Part shown: in pieces, positions 29,220 through 37,817 of the stretch
Numbering within the stretch: position 1 is the stretch's first letter
How the letters are laid out: every line of letters starts with the position of its first letter
Assembly: GCA_963729365.1 (NCBI GenBank)
Contig: CAVSNQ010000018.1
Coordinates: 566,432-630,431, forward strand
Length of the DNA stretch: 64,000 nucleotides
Reading direction: 5' to 3'
DNA from: JASHPR01 sp963729365
GTDB lineage: Bacteria; Actinomycetota; Actinomycetes; Streptosporangiales; Streptosporangiaceae
Translations under genes and position numbers: made by a program
The notes under the pieces: model-generated
The model's database searches: none
What the model was told of the DNA's origin: nothing
What the model saw: only the letters and a program-made list of their open reading frames with translations

Positions 29220-29762
29220 ATGTCCGAAGATCAGTCCCGACATGTCAGCCAAGGCGATTCCGAGGACGACTTCCAGCCGCCGGACTTGCGCCCGCTGCGG
29301 GCCCTCGCCGAGGGCGAGGAACTAGCCGATGCTCGCGCTCGCCTGGCCGATGGCCTTGGCCATCCCTTGCCCGCGGGCGACCCTAACGCCCCGCTGGCGC
29401 GCGATGTGGCTGCGGCGCTGACCGAGGCCGGATTCACCTTGCACAACTGCGCACCGCATCATCCCCAGTACCGGCTGGGCGGCGTGTGCGTGCTCCCGAT
29501 CCCGGCCCGCCATAACCCCGACGGACAGGGCGGCATCGCGGTGTCGTGGACTACTCACAATCTGCTCGCGATGGACTGGGAACGCGGCCGCGAACACCAC
29601 GACACCCAGCAAGCCATGAACGGCGCGCTCTCCAGCGTGCTCAAGGCACTGGGCTACCAGATGGGCCCGTTCGGAACCGGCGGCGCCTCCCTGGTGACCG
29701 AGCCGCGGCGCAGCGGACCGAGGACGACTCCCCGAACCCGGCCCTCAAGGGGACGGCGATGA
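29220..29762 (+). CDS. Actinobacterial mobile-element hypothetical protein
   Basis: 180 residues, ATG at 29220 with ribosome binding site AAGGAGG nine bases before it. An acidic N-terminus (MSEDQSRHVSQGDSEDDFQP) leads to a compact domain with LARDVAAALTEAGFTLHNCA, PHHPQYRLGGVCVLPIPARH and ISVSWTTHNLL-like segments. I do not recognise a named family; similar small proteins sit beside DUF2637 genes on actinomycete plasmids and integrated elements. It overlaps the DUF2637 gene by ATGA, so they are translationally coupled. A partial second copy is seen near 34866. Confidence 0.7.
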   Translation: MSEDQSRHVSQGDSEDDFQPPDLRPLRALAEGEELADARARLADGLGHPLPAGDPNAPLARDVAAALTEAGFTLHNCAPHHPQYRLGGVCVLPIPARHNPDGQGGIAVSWTTHNLLAMDWERGREHHDTQQAMNGALSSVLKALGYQMGPFGTGGASLVTEPRRSGPRTTPRTRPSRGRR

Positions 29763-30481
29763 GCGCCGCCGACCGCGCCATCCGCGTCTCTGCCACCGTC
29801 GCCGTTCTCGGCGTGGCCGGCATCGCCGCCTACATCAGCTACCGGCACGCCTACGAGGTCATCAGCGCCCACGGCGAAAGCGGCGTAACGGCGCGGCTGG
29901 AACCCGCCACGATCGATGGGCTGGTCTATTGCTCCTCGATGGTGGTCCTTTACGCCGCCCGGCACCGGTTGCGCGTGCCAGCCCTGGCCCGCTGGCTCCT
30001 AGCGCTGGGCATCGTGGCCACCCTCGCCGCCAACCTGGCCCACGGCTGGTCCCACGGCTTGATCGGCGCCACCGTCGCCGCCTGGCCCGCCGCCAGCCTC
30101 GTCGGCAGCTACGAACTCCTCCTCTGGCTCATCCGAGACGCCACCGCTGGCGCTGTGGCCAGCGAACCAGTTACGGACCTATCCCTTGGTACGGGCTGGG
30201 ATGTCGGACCAGATGGCTCCGTGGTTGACCCTACGCACCGGTCCTCAGACAACAAGCAGATCGGCTGGTCCAGCGCAAATGGGGCTGCCACAATCAGCGG
30301 GGATCACGAGGAGGACATCAACATGGCAGCGGTGGCTGCCTACCGCACCAGTATCGACGTCGGCAGGCCACTATCGGAACGCAGGCTGGCCGCCATGTTT
30401 GGCAAGACATCGCGTCGCTGGGCACGCAGTCGTATGGCCGAGGCCCGCCAGGTTCAGCTGCTCGCCGCCGATGAGGGATAG
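29759..30481 (+). CDS. DUF2637-family membrane protein (Spd-like)
   Basis: 240 residues from the ATG at 29759, which overlaps the upstream stop. Four hydrophobic helices in the first ~130 residues (ATVAVLGVAGIAAYISY, LEPATIDGLVYCSSMVVLYAA, WLLALGIVATLAANLAHGW, LIGATVAAWPAASLVGSYELL) match DUF2637, a family common on Streptomyces plasmids and integrative elements next to replication/spread genes. The C-terminus is soluble, with 'GRPLSERRLAAMFGKTSRRWARSR', a probable HTH segment as seen in the DUF2637-HTH subfamily. Possible role in intramycelial spread or element maintenance. Confidence 0.8.
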   Translation: MSAADRAIRVSATVAVLGVAGIAAYISYRHAYEVISAHGESGVTARLEPATIDGLVYCSSMVVLYAARHRLRVPALARWLLALGIVATLAANLAHGWSHGLIGATVAAWPAASLVGSYELLLWLIRDATAGAVASEPVTDLSLGTGWDVGPDGSVVDPTHRSSDNKQIGWSSANGAATISGDHEEDINMAAVAAYRTSIDVGRPLSERRLAAMFGKTSRRWARSRMAEARQVQLLAADEG

Positions 30482-30930
30482 GTTCTCTGGCGGCCTCGGT
30501 GGCTAACCGGAGACCATTGGGACCGCATCGGTCATGTGAAAAAGGAAGCTGACCTAGCAGCTGATCAGCAGCGGCGATGGCCGCTCCGCGGTCTCGACGG
30601 CTTGCTGCGCTTGTCGGAAGTAGTGGTGTCGGCGGCAATGAGGGTACTCGAGCTCGTTACGGTGGCGGCTTTGTGAGGGCCGCTTGCCACCCTTACCGGC
30701 GCCGCCTGGGTCGGGCTGCCCTAAGCTCCACCCCTGCTGCGACAGGGCAGGCAGCGAAGGTCTCTCACCTCCACTCGAATCAACAGCGCCTCACGGCGCA
30801 CGTCGCGGACCGGAGCTAAGCATTTTCCCGGTAGGATCTGACTCGGCGACTAACCTTAGAAGCTAGATAGCTATCGGAGCCTAACCATCCAGCTGCCGCA
30901 CGGCGCAGGGTCAAATCAGGGAGCGCGAGC
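30482..30930. other. Non-coding stretch upstream of GmrSD-like gene
   Basis: 449 bases without a supported gene. Base composition becomes more AT-rich from about 30820 (TAGATAGCTATC region), where the promoter of the nuclease gene probably lies. No other structure seen. Confidence 0.45.
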
Positions 30931-32724
30931 GTGGGCTTTCAACTGCCGATCACTATCGCGGACGCGGTCAGGAAGGTTCAGACCGGCGATCTGGTATTGC
31001 CTGCAATCCAGCGCGAGTTCGTGTGGGAGGAATCTCAGATTGTCCGCCTATTCGACAGCCTGCTGCGCGGTTACCCGATTGGCTCGTTTCTCTCGTGGAA
31101 GGTAGCGCCACAAACCGCTATGGATTTCCGTTTCTACGGATTCATTAAAAACTACCATGAGAAAGATAACCCTTACTGTCCGGTGCTTGACATCCCGAAT
31201 GAACGAACCGTTATTGCCGTGCTCGACGGACAGCAGCGTCTGACAGCTCTCAACATCGGCCTACGCGGCTCTTACGCGGGCCGGGTCCGCGGCGGGTGGT
31301 GGGCAAATCCGAAGGCGTTCCCGAAGAAACGGCTCTACATCAATGCCCTTGCTGATGCACCAGAGAACGACCTTGGCATGCATCACGACTTCCGCCTACT
31401 TACCGAAGACCAGGCTCAGACGCCCGCCGACGGCTCGGCTTACTGGTTTCCGGTGTTCCGGCTTTTTGCCATTACCGAACTGTCGGAGCTGATGACCGAG
31501 TTGGCCAGCCGCAACCTAGGCAACAACCCGTACGCCTCTCAGCTGATCGGACGCCTGTACAGCACGATCCACAATGCAGGCGCCCTGTACTTCTACGAGG
31601 AGACCGATCAGGATGTCGAGAAGGTCCTCGACATCTTCATCCGCGTCAACTCCGGCGGCACCGTCCTGTCCTACAGCGACCTGCTTCTGTCCATTGCCAC
31701 CGCTCAGTGGACTCAGCGCGACGCGCGCGAGGAGATCCGGACCCTTTTGGATGTTCTCAATGCCAAGGGCCAAGGCTTCCGCTTCCCGAAGGACACCATC
31801 CTCAAAGCAGGACTGGTTCTCACCGGAGTCAGGGACGTCGGCTTCAAGGTGCGCAATTTCAACCACGCCAACATGGCGGCCCTTGAGAAAGGGTGGGACG
31901 CCATCAGCGCGGCGCTGACTCTCGCCGTAGATCTACTGGCTGACTTCGGCTTGTCCGACGCAACGCTGACAGCAAACAGTGTTCTGATACCAGTGGCCCA
32001 CTACGTGCATTACCGAGGTCTCACCGAGCGGTACCGGACGGCTCCAGGCGCAAAAAAGGACCGTGCAGCCTTGCGCGGCTGGGTGATGCGCAGCCTGGTC
32101 AAGCAGGGTGTGTGGGGATCCGGCCTGGACACCCTGCTGCGGGATCTTCGAGACGTCATTAGCGAAGACGGCGCCGATGGCTTCCCGGTAGCGCGCATCG
32201 AGGCACGCATGGCAGCTCGCGGCAAGGCGCTGGCATTCACGCCTGAAGAGATCGACGAGCTGCTAGAACTCAAGTACGGGGCAAAGCGGACGTTCTCGGT
32301 GCTTGCCTTGCTCTTCCCGCACGTCGATACCCGGAACGTGCATCATGTGGACCATATCTACCCGCGCGGGCTAATGACCCCGGCCAGATTGAAGGCCGAC
32401 GGGTTGAGCCCGGAAGCCGCCACGGCCATGGGAGATCGCCGTGACCTCCTGCCCAATCTGCAACTGCTTGAGGGCCCAGAGAACACGTCCAAGAAGGACC
32501 AACCGCCGCTGAAGTGGGCCAAGGCGACGTTCGATGGACCTGCGTATGAAGCGTACCTGGCCCGCAATGATCTACCTGGACTACCCCGGCACGCTGCCGA
32601 CTTTGACGACTGGTTCACTCAACGACGGGCCGCCCTAGCTGAGCGCTTGCGTGGCCTTCTCGGTGTTCGGGTCATGGCTGACAACGAGCTAACGCCCGAG
32701 GAGACGCCAGCCAGACGAGAGTAG
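30931..32724 (+). CDS. GmrSD-type DUF262/DUF1524 nuclease
   Basis: 597 residues, GTG start with GGGAG about eight bases before it. The N-terminal DUF262 ParB/Srx-like nucleotidase domain has LPAIQREFVWEESQIVRLFD, the DGQQRLTAL motif and IFIRVNSGGTVLSYSDLLLS. The C-terminal DUF1524 HNH-type domain has HHVDHIYPRG (His-His-x-x-Asp-His) and NLQLLEGPENTSKKD. This two-domain design is that of GmrSD/SspE/BrxU-like modification-dependent enzymes, which restrict phage DNA, often glucosylated or phosphorothioated, and are gated by nucleotide hydrolysis. Stands alone; its GC content is lower than its neighbours. A single-gene defence system next to DISARM. Confidence 0.88.
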   Translation: MGFQLPITIADAVRKVQTGDLVLPAIQREFVWEESQIVRLFDSLLRGYPIGSFLSWKVAPQTAMDFRFYGFIKNYHEKDNPYCPVLDIPNERTVIAVLDGQQRLTALNIGLRGSYAGRVRGGWWANPKAFPKKRLYINALADAPENDLGMHHDFRLLTEDQAQTPADGSAYWFPVFRLFAITELSELMTELASRNLGNNPYASQLIGRLYSTIHNAGALYFYEETDQDVEKVLDIFIRVNSGGTVLSYSDLLLSIATAQWTQRDAREEIRTLLDVLNAKGQGFRFPKDTILKAGLVLTGVRDVGFKVRNFNHANMAALEKGWDAISAALTLAVDLLADFGLSDATLTANSVLIPVAHYVHYRGLTERYRTAPGAKKDRAALRGWVMRSLVKQGVWGSGLDTLLRDLRDVISEDGADGFPVARIEARMAARGKALAFTPEEIDELLELKYGAKRTFSVLALLFPHVDTRNVHHVDHIYPRGLMTPARLKADGLSPEAATAMGDRRDLLPNLQLLEGPENTSKKDQPPLKWAKATFDGPAYEAYLARNDLPGLPRHAADFDDWFTQRRAALAERLRGLLGVRVMADNELTPEETPARRE

Positions 32725-32973
32725 GAGAAGATAGTCGTGACCTCCCGACCCCCTGACGGCCGGTTGCGACCCGTCCTTTCGAGCTAGGCGGACCCTTCGA
32801 AGACACTTCCGATTCGCGCCCGCACGTACATCTCTAGCCCGAGGTTGCCGTAACTCTGCGTAGAACTCTGCGCCCTGACCTGCCCGAACGGCTCCCGGCC
32901 AGCCGTGTAGCGTAGCCAGGAAAATCTTGGTGAAACAGCAGTATGGATTGGCTTCTGCCGATATCATCAGGCT

Positions 32974-34754
32974 ATGGCAGCACAGGCGGCGGCGATGCAC
33001 GTGGCCAGGATCCAGAGCAGCCACGTGGGCAAGGACGGCGGCCGCCGGGAGTACGAGTCCCGCTACCTGCGGCGCACCTACCGCGACGGCGGCAAGGTCC
33101 GGCACGAGACCCTGGCGAACCTGTCCGGGCTCCCGGACGCGGTGGTCGACTCGATCGAGGCGGCGCTCAAGGGCACCCCGCTGGTGCCGGCCGGCCAGGC
33201 GGTGACGATCACCGCCTCGGTGCCGCACGGGCACGTCGCCGCGGTGCACGCCATGGCGGTGAAGCTGGGCCTGCCCGCGCTGCTGGGCCCCGCCTGCGCC
33301 GAGCGCGACCTGGCGCTGGCGCTGGTCATCTCCCGGGTGGTGGCCCCGGCGTCGAAGCTGTCCACGCTGGCCTGGTGGGCCGACACCACCCTGGGAGCCG
33401 ACCTGGGCATCGCCGCGGCGTCCACCGACGGCATCTACGCGGCGATGGACTGGCTGGAGCACCGGCAGGACGCGATCGAGAAGCAGCTGGCCGCCCGGCA
33501 CCTGGCACCCGGGGCGAACCCGGCGCGGATGGCGCTGTTCGACCTGTCGTCCTCGTGGATGGAAGGCCGTCACTGCCCGCTGGCCGCCCGCGGCTACTCC
33601 CGCGACGGCAAGAAGGGCCGGCTGCAGATCGAGTACGGGCTGCTCACCGACCCGGCAGGCCGCCCGGTCGCGGTCCGGGTCTTCCCCGGCAACACCGGCG
33701 ACCCGGCTGCGTTCACCGCGATCGTGGACGTGGTGCGGGAGAGGTTCGGCCTGGAGCAGATGGTCATGGTCGGGGACCGGGGCATGATCACCAGCGCCCG
33801 GATCCAGGCCCTGAACCAGCCGGAAGACGGGACCGAGCCGCCCGGCGCCTACGGGTGGATCACCGCGCTGCGCGCCCCCGCCATCCGCAAGCTCATGGCC
33901 GACGGCGGCCCGCTGCAGCTGTCCCTGCTCGATCAGCAGAACCTGGCCGAGATCACCAGCCCGGACTACCCCGGCGAGCGGCTGATCGCCTGCCGCAACC
34001 CGGTCCTGGCCGCCGACCGCGCCCGCACCCGCGGCGAGCTGCTGGCCGCCACCGAGAAACTGCTCGCCCCCATTACCGCCCGGGTCCAGGCCGGACGGCT
34101 GGCCGGCGCCGGGGCGATCGGCGTGGCGGTCGGCAAGGTGATCACCAAGTACAAGACCGGCAAGCATTTCGAGGTCACCATCACCGACACCAGCCTGGCC
34201 GTCGCCCGCAACCAGGCCCAGATCGACGCCGAAGCCGCCCTGGACGGGTTCTACGTGCTGCGCACCCCCGTCCCGGCCAGCCAGCTGGATGCGCCCGGCG
34301 TGGTCACCGCCTACAAGAACCTCAAATACGTCGAACGCGACTTCCGCCACCTCAAAGCCGACGACCTGGACCTGCGGCCCGTCTACCACTACCTCGAAGA
34401 ACGCGTCAAAGCCCACGTGCTGATCTGCATGCTCGGCTGCTACCTCACCTGGCACCTGCGCCGCGCCTGGGCACCGCTCACCTTCACCGACCAGAACCCG
34501 CCCGCCGGCGGCGACCCCGTCGCCCCCGCCAGCCGCTCCCCGGCCGCCCAGGCCAAAGCCTCCCGCCAGCACGACCAACCGGCCGGCCCTACCGCAGCTT
34601 CCGCGGCCTGCTCGCCCACCTCGCCACCCTCACCCGCAACCAGGTCCGCTTCGCCGGCGCAACAGCGACCGTGCCGGTGCTCGCCGACCCGACCAGCCAG
34701 CAGCGGGAAGCCTTCCAGCTCATCGGCGCCGCCATCCCGCTCACCTTGAAGTAG
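32974..34754 (+). CDS. IS1634-family transposase, frame-disrupted near the C-terminus
   Basis: About 593 residues if one frame change is made. An IS4-like DDE enzyme of the IS1634 type: N-terminal 'SRYLRRTYRDGGKVRHETLA', 'DLSSSWMEGRHCPLAARGYS', 'VFPGNTGDPAAFTAIVDVV', 'MVGDRGMITSARIQAL' (second Asp), 'AYKNLKYVERDFRHLKADDL' (Glu) and 'HVLICMLGCYLTWHLRRAW'. At about 34580, after QHDQP, the continuation 'GRPYRSFRGLLAHLATLTRN' lies in the -1 frame and runs to TAG at 34752-34754. Either a disabling single-base loss or programmed -1 frameshift. I found no clear terminal inverted repeats. Confidence 0.82.
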
Positions 34755-34865
34755 CCAGAACACAGCCCCTTCCACAAGGCAAAACCCCAGGCCAGGGCCA
34801 GGCTCACCTACCCAACTAGCCGTAACTTCGGTCTAGCGCTGTGAGGACGAGCGGTGAGCCGAACG

Positions 34866-35010
34866 CGAGGAACTAGCCGACGCTCGTACTCTCCCGGCCG
34901 ACGCCCTCGGCCATCCCCTGCCCGCGGACGACCCTAACGCCTGTACGCGGCCCGATACCGGCTGCCCGTACCGCGCTTGGCCCGCTGCCTGCTGGGACTC
35001 GGTATCATGC
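34866..35010 (+). pseudogene. Fused remnant of a second copy of the left-end gene pair
   Basis: Bases 34866-34941 are closely similar to 29318-29393 in the 180-residue gene (coding EELADARxxxADxLGHPLPA-DPNA). The next bases, from about 34943 to 35008, match the DUF2637 gene near 29950-30016 (YAARxRLxVPxLARxLLxLGI). An internal stretch of about 560 bases has been lost. Both scraps are broken by frame shifts. Confidence 0.7.
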
Positions 35011-35053
35011 CCGTGAACCCCTCGCGTTGAGGAAACTCCGGATGCTTCGAGGC

Positions 35054-35821
35054 CTAGGAGCCAATCTGGCGCGCTAGGACGTGCTCGAAGACGAACTCTT
35101 CGACGTCGCGCATCTCGTGCTCGACTGCTTCGGCTAGGTTAGCGTTGTCGATGAGAACGCCGAGTTCGAGGTTGCCGTTCTCCGCGCTCCACGAGAAGTT
35201 CGCGCTGGTGACGAGAAGGAACCGGTGGTCGATGGAAATGAACTTCGAGTGGTTGCGCGTTGGGCGTCCGTCGAACTGTTTCGTCCGCAGGACCGTCGCT
35301 GGACGCAGGTGCGCCGCCACCTCTGCGGTGGTCGGCGACCAGGGTTTCTGCCTTTCGTCGGCTGCGTTGGTGTCCAGGTAGATGCGCATGGTTATCTCCG
35401 GTCGCTGCGCTGCTTGCCGCAGCGCTTTCCAGAGCCCGGAGGATCGCTGGAAGTTGAACGTCGAGCAGACGACGGAGTGACGGGCGCTGTCGACCAGGTA
35501 GGTCACCGAATGAGTCAGCCGCCCGTGCTGCGCCAGATGGCCTGGCATGGTCCACAGCGGATCGACGGTGGTGGGCGCCGACCGCGCGCCCTCGATGGCT
35601 CGCAGCATGGCTGCCACGGCGCCACGACCGCCGCCGGTGCTCAGGATTTCGAGAAGCGCCCGCACTTCCGCACGCCGGCCCGTCGACACGACGCGCAGCG
35701 CTGCCGTCAACGTGTCGCCGTCGGCGAGATGGTCGGCGATCTCCCTGGCTTCGGTCCCCGTGAGGAAGAGCCCGAGCTGCCTGGCCGCCGCGGCGTCAGC
35801 CGATGTGTCCGAAGAAGCCAA
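35054..35821 (-). CDS. drmC: DISARM core protein DrmC, phospholipase D-like
   Basis: 255 residues. TTG start at 35821 preceded by GGGAG at a suitable distance; the start overlaps the end of drmB by 26 bases. PLD-fold nuclease-like domain with the motif NHSKFISIDHRFLLVTSANF, i.e. H-x-K-x4-D and the downstream Ser-Ala-Asn, plus ENGNLELGVLIDN; a single HKD copy. DrmC is a DISARM core subunit with a PLD domain, dispensable for defence in some tested systems. Last gene of the five-gene operon. Followed by the remnant gene pair and the IS1634-like element. Confidence 0.92.
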   Translation of the reverse strand: MASSDTSADAAAARQLGLFLTGTEAREIADHLADGDTLTAALRVVSTGRRAEVRALLEILSTGGGRGAVAAMLRAIEGARSAPTTVDPLWTMPGHLAQHGRLTHSVTYLVDSARHSVVCSTFNFQRSSGLWKALRQAAQRPEITMRIYLDTNAADERQKPWSPTTAEVAAHLRPATVLRTKQFDGRPTRNHSKFISIDHRFLLVTSANFSWSAENGNLELGVLIDNANLAEAVEHEMRDVEEFVFEHVLARQIGS

Positions 35822-37817
35822 GATCGCTCCCGGGCAGGTCGATGAGGAACCGCCGGTCGAGGAAGCGGTTGGCCCGCTCGCACGACGTTTCCGACGCCAT
35901 CGCGCAACAGTGGCACGCCGCGCCGTGCAGGAAATCTTCCGACTTCCCGGGTGTGCGTGTCGCGCAGAGGGGATCCGACGAGCACCGCGTCGCTCGGTCC
36001 AGGGCGGTCGTCACGACCTGTTCCAGCCGGGCTGGCTCGCTGAGCTGGACCAAGCCGCCGAGAGTGCCGTCGCTGTCGGATGCGGTCGTGGCGATCAGCA
36101 GACCCGCTGCCGGGGGGCGGCCGCCGGCTTCCGGCCACGCGTACAGCCGCTCGCTCAGGCTGGCGGCGGAGTAACCGCACGTCATGGCCATCTGCCGGAT
36201 CAGCACGTGGGCGAGCGTGTGGACGAGCCAGTACCGCGGCGGCTTCAGCCGTGAGTCCGGGTCAACCTGCTCTGCCGTTTCGGAGAACCGTCTGCTGAAG
36301 TTGAGCCGATGGGCTTCGCGGTGGGCCTGCCACAGCCCGCTTGACAGGACCCGTTCCTCCCACGAGGCCACCCGCTCCTCGTCGATCTGCAGAAAGATTC
36401 CCTCGCCCCGGTCCTCGGTCGCCACGGTCCAGCCGGGCCGGGGGGAGCGGGTCAGGGGCACCAGCCTGCCCGGCACGTCGCCGACGCGGTCTAGGGCGTC
36501 GATGCGGGTGAAGCCGGTGAGCGCGTTCACCTTCCGCAGCCGCTCCACCGCCAGCACCCGGGTGATCTCGTCCCGCAGCCCGGGTCCGCGCTTCCGGACG
36601 GACAGGGTCAGGCCGCTGACCGGCTCCTCGGAGTGGTCGCCGAGGACGGGCTTGAGCAGGTGCCGCCATTCCGGGAGGAGGAGGTCGACCGGGTCCCAGG
36701 CCCGGAGCCGGTCCTCCTGCTCCTCCGGCGTAGGCGGCGGCGCCAGGGCCGCCGAGACCACCGCCTGCAGACCGTCATCGGACAGGCTCGTGACGTCGAC
36801 CTTGCCGTCCAGGACGTCGCGCAGCGTTTCCAGGTCGCCCGCGTACCTGGCGAGCCTGTCGCCGAGGGCGATACGGATCCGGTCGGCGAGGTCACTCGTC
36901 TTCTCCTCCGCCGATTCCGGCATCACAATGATCGATTGGGACGCCGGGAACCACAGGTTCGACGCGCCGATCAGCATGAGCCGGGTCTGGCTGCCGCAGC
37001 CGCCAGGTTCGAAAGCGTCCAGGTGCGGGTGCCTGCCCCGGCATCTCGGCAGCTTGGCGGCACCCGCTTCGCCCTGCGCCTCGTTCATGGGCCGCTGCTG
37101 CTCGCAGGACTCACACCGGATCATCGCCGACGCCCCCTTGCCGGCGGTCCTGTCGATCATCCGCAGGACAGGAAACTCGGCCTTCGGGCACGTCTTGCCG
37201 TGGTGGACCCATAGGTCGTAGGGAAACTCGTCCAGGTGGCCTTGGGCGCAGGCGAGGAGGTACCGGGCCGGAACCGCGGGGCGGCGGGCCGCCTTGCGCG
37301 GGGCTCTCGGCCGCCCGGTGCACTTGGTGTGCTCGAAGCAGGCCAAGTCGGTGCGGAACGGGTGGGTATTGGTGTAGTCGAACTGCGACAGCAGGCCGAG
37401 CATGTCGCACCCGGTGCAGCGCAGCCACTGCGGGAACACGCGGGACGGTACGCCGAGGTCGTTGCCCTCGCTGCTGAAGCTGATCCGCTTCGGCTGCCAC
37501 GGGTGCGGGCGAAGCTGGACGTCGGGGGAGCGCAGGTGCATCCGCACCACGTCCCGCAGCCGGGGCGCATGGATCTGTGGCGGGTCCCCGCGCCGGTTCC
37601 AGATCCGGTCCCAGTCGTCGAGCCCGGTCGGCATGATGGTGAACTGGGGCAGGTCCATGATTGCGCCGGGCCCGTAGGTGTAGAGCAGCGTGGATGGGCG
37701 GCTCGATCCCACCTTGGCGCGGTTGTGCTTGGCTGAATTGGCGTTCTCCCGGTCCGCATCCCCGAGGGGGTCGACCGCCCGGGAGCCGTCGTACAGGAAC
37801 TCTGGCTGCTCGCTCAC
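35796..37817 (-). CDS. drmB: DISARM core protein DrmB (DUF1998)
   Basis: 673 residues from the GTG at 37817, which overlaps the drmA stop (GTGA). Several Cys pairs (CTGCD, CESCEQ, CHCC) suggest zinc binding, and the C-terminal DUF1998 region includes LVHTLAHVLIRQMAMTCGYS and CSSDPLCATRT ... CHCCAMASETSCE. DrmB binds DrmA, and the DrmAB complex loads on DNA with a 5' overhang and blocks incoming phage DNA. A longer upstream extension of the frame is antisense or overlapping and not coding. Confidence 0.95.
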   Translation of the reverse strand: MSEQPEFLYDGSRAVDPLGDADRENANSAKHNRAKVGSSRPSTLLYTYGPGAIMDLPQFTIMPTGLDDWDRIWNRRGDPPQIHAPRLRDVVRMHLRSPDVQLRPHPWQPKRISFSSEGNDLGVPSRVFPQWLRCTGCDMLGLLSQFDYTNTHPFRTDLACFEHTKCTGRPRAPRKAARRPAVPARYLLACAQGHLDEFPYDLWVHHGKTCPKAEFPVLRMIDRTAGKGASAMIRCESCEQQRPMNEAQGEAGAAKLPRCRGRHPHLDAFEPGGCGSQTRLMLIGASNLWFPASQSIIVMPESAEEKTSDLADRIRIALGDRLARYAGDLETLRDVLDGKVDVTSLSDDGLQAVVSAALAPPPTPEEQEDRLRAWDPVDLLLPEWRHLLKPVLGDHSEEPVSGLTLSVRKRGPGLRDEITRVLAVERLRKVNALTGFTRIDALDRVGDVPGRLVPLTRSPRPGWTVATEDRGEGIFLQIDEERVASWEERVLSSGLWQAHREAHRLNFSRRFSETAEQVDPDSRLKPPRYWLVHTLAHVLIRQMAMTCGYSAASLSERLYAWPEAGGRPPAAGLLIATTASDSDGTLGGLVQLSEPARLEQVVTTALDRATRCSSDPLCATRTPGKSEDFLHGAACHCCAMASETSCERANRFLDRRFLIDLPGSDLGFFGHIG

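Noticed and set aside
32820..34850. Terminal inverted repeats for the IS1634-like element
   Set aside because: Only short imperfect similarity (for example CGAGGTTGCCG versus CGAAGTTACGG) was found, not enough to set boundaries.
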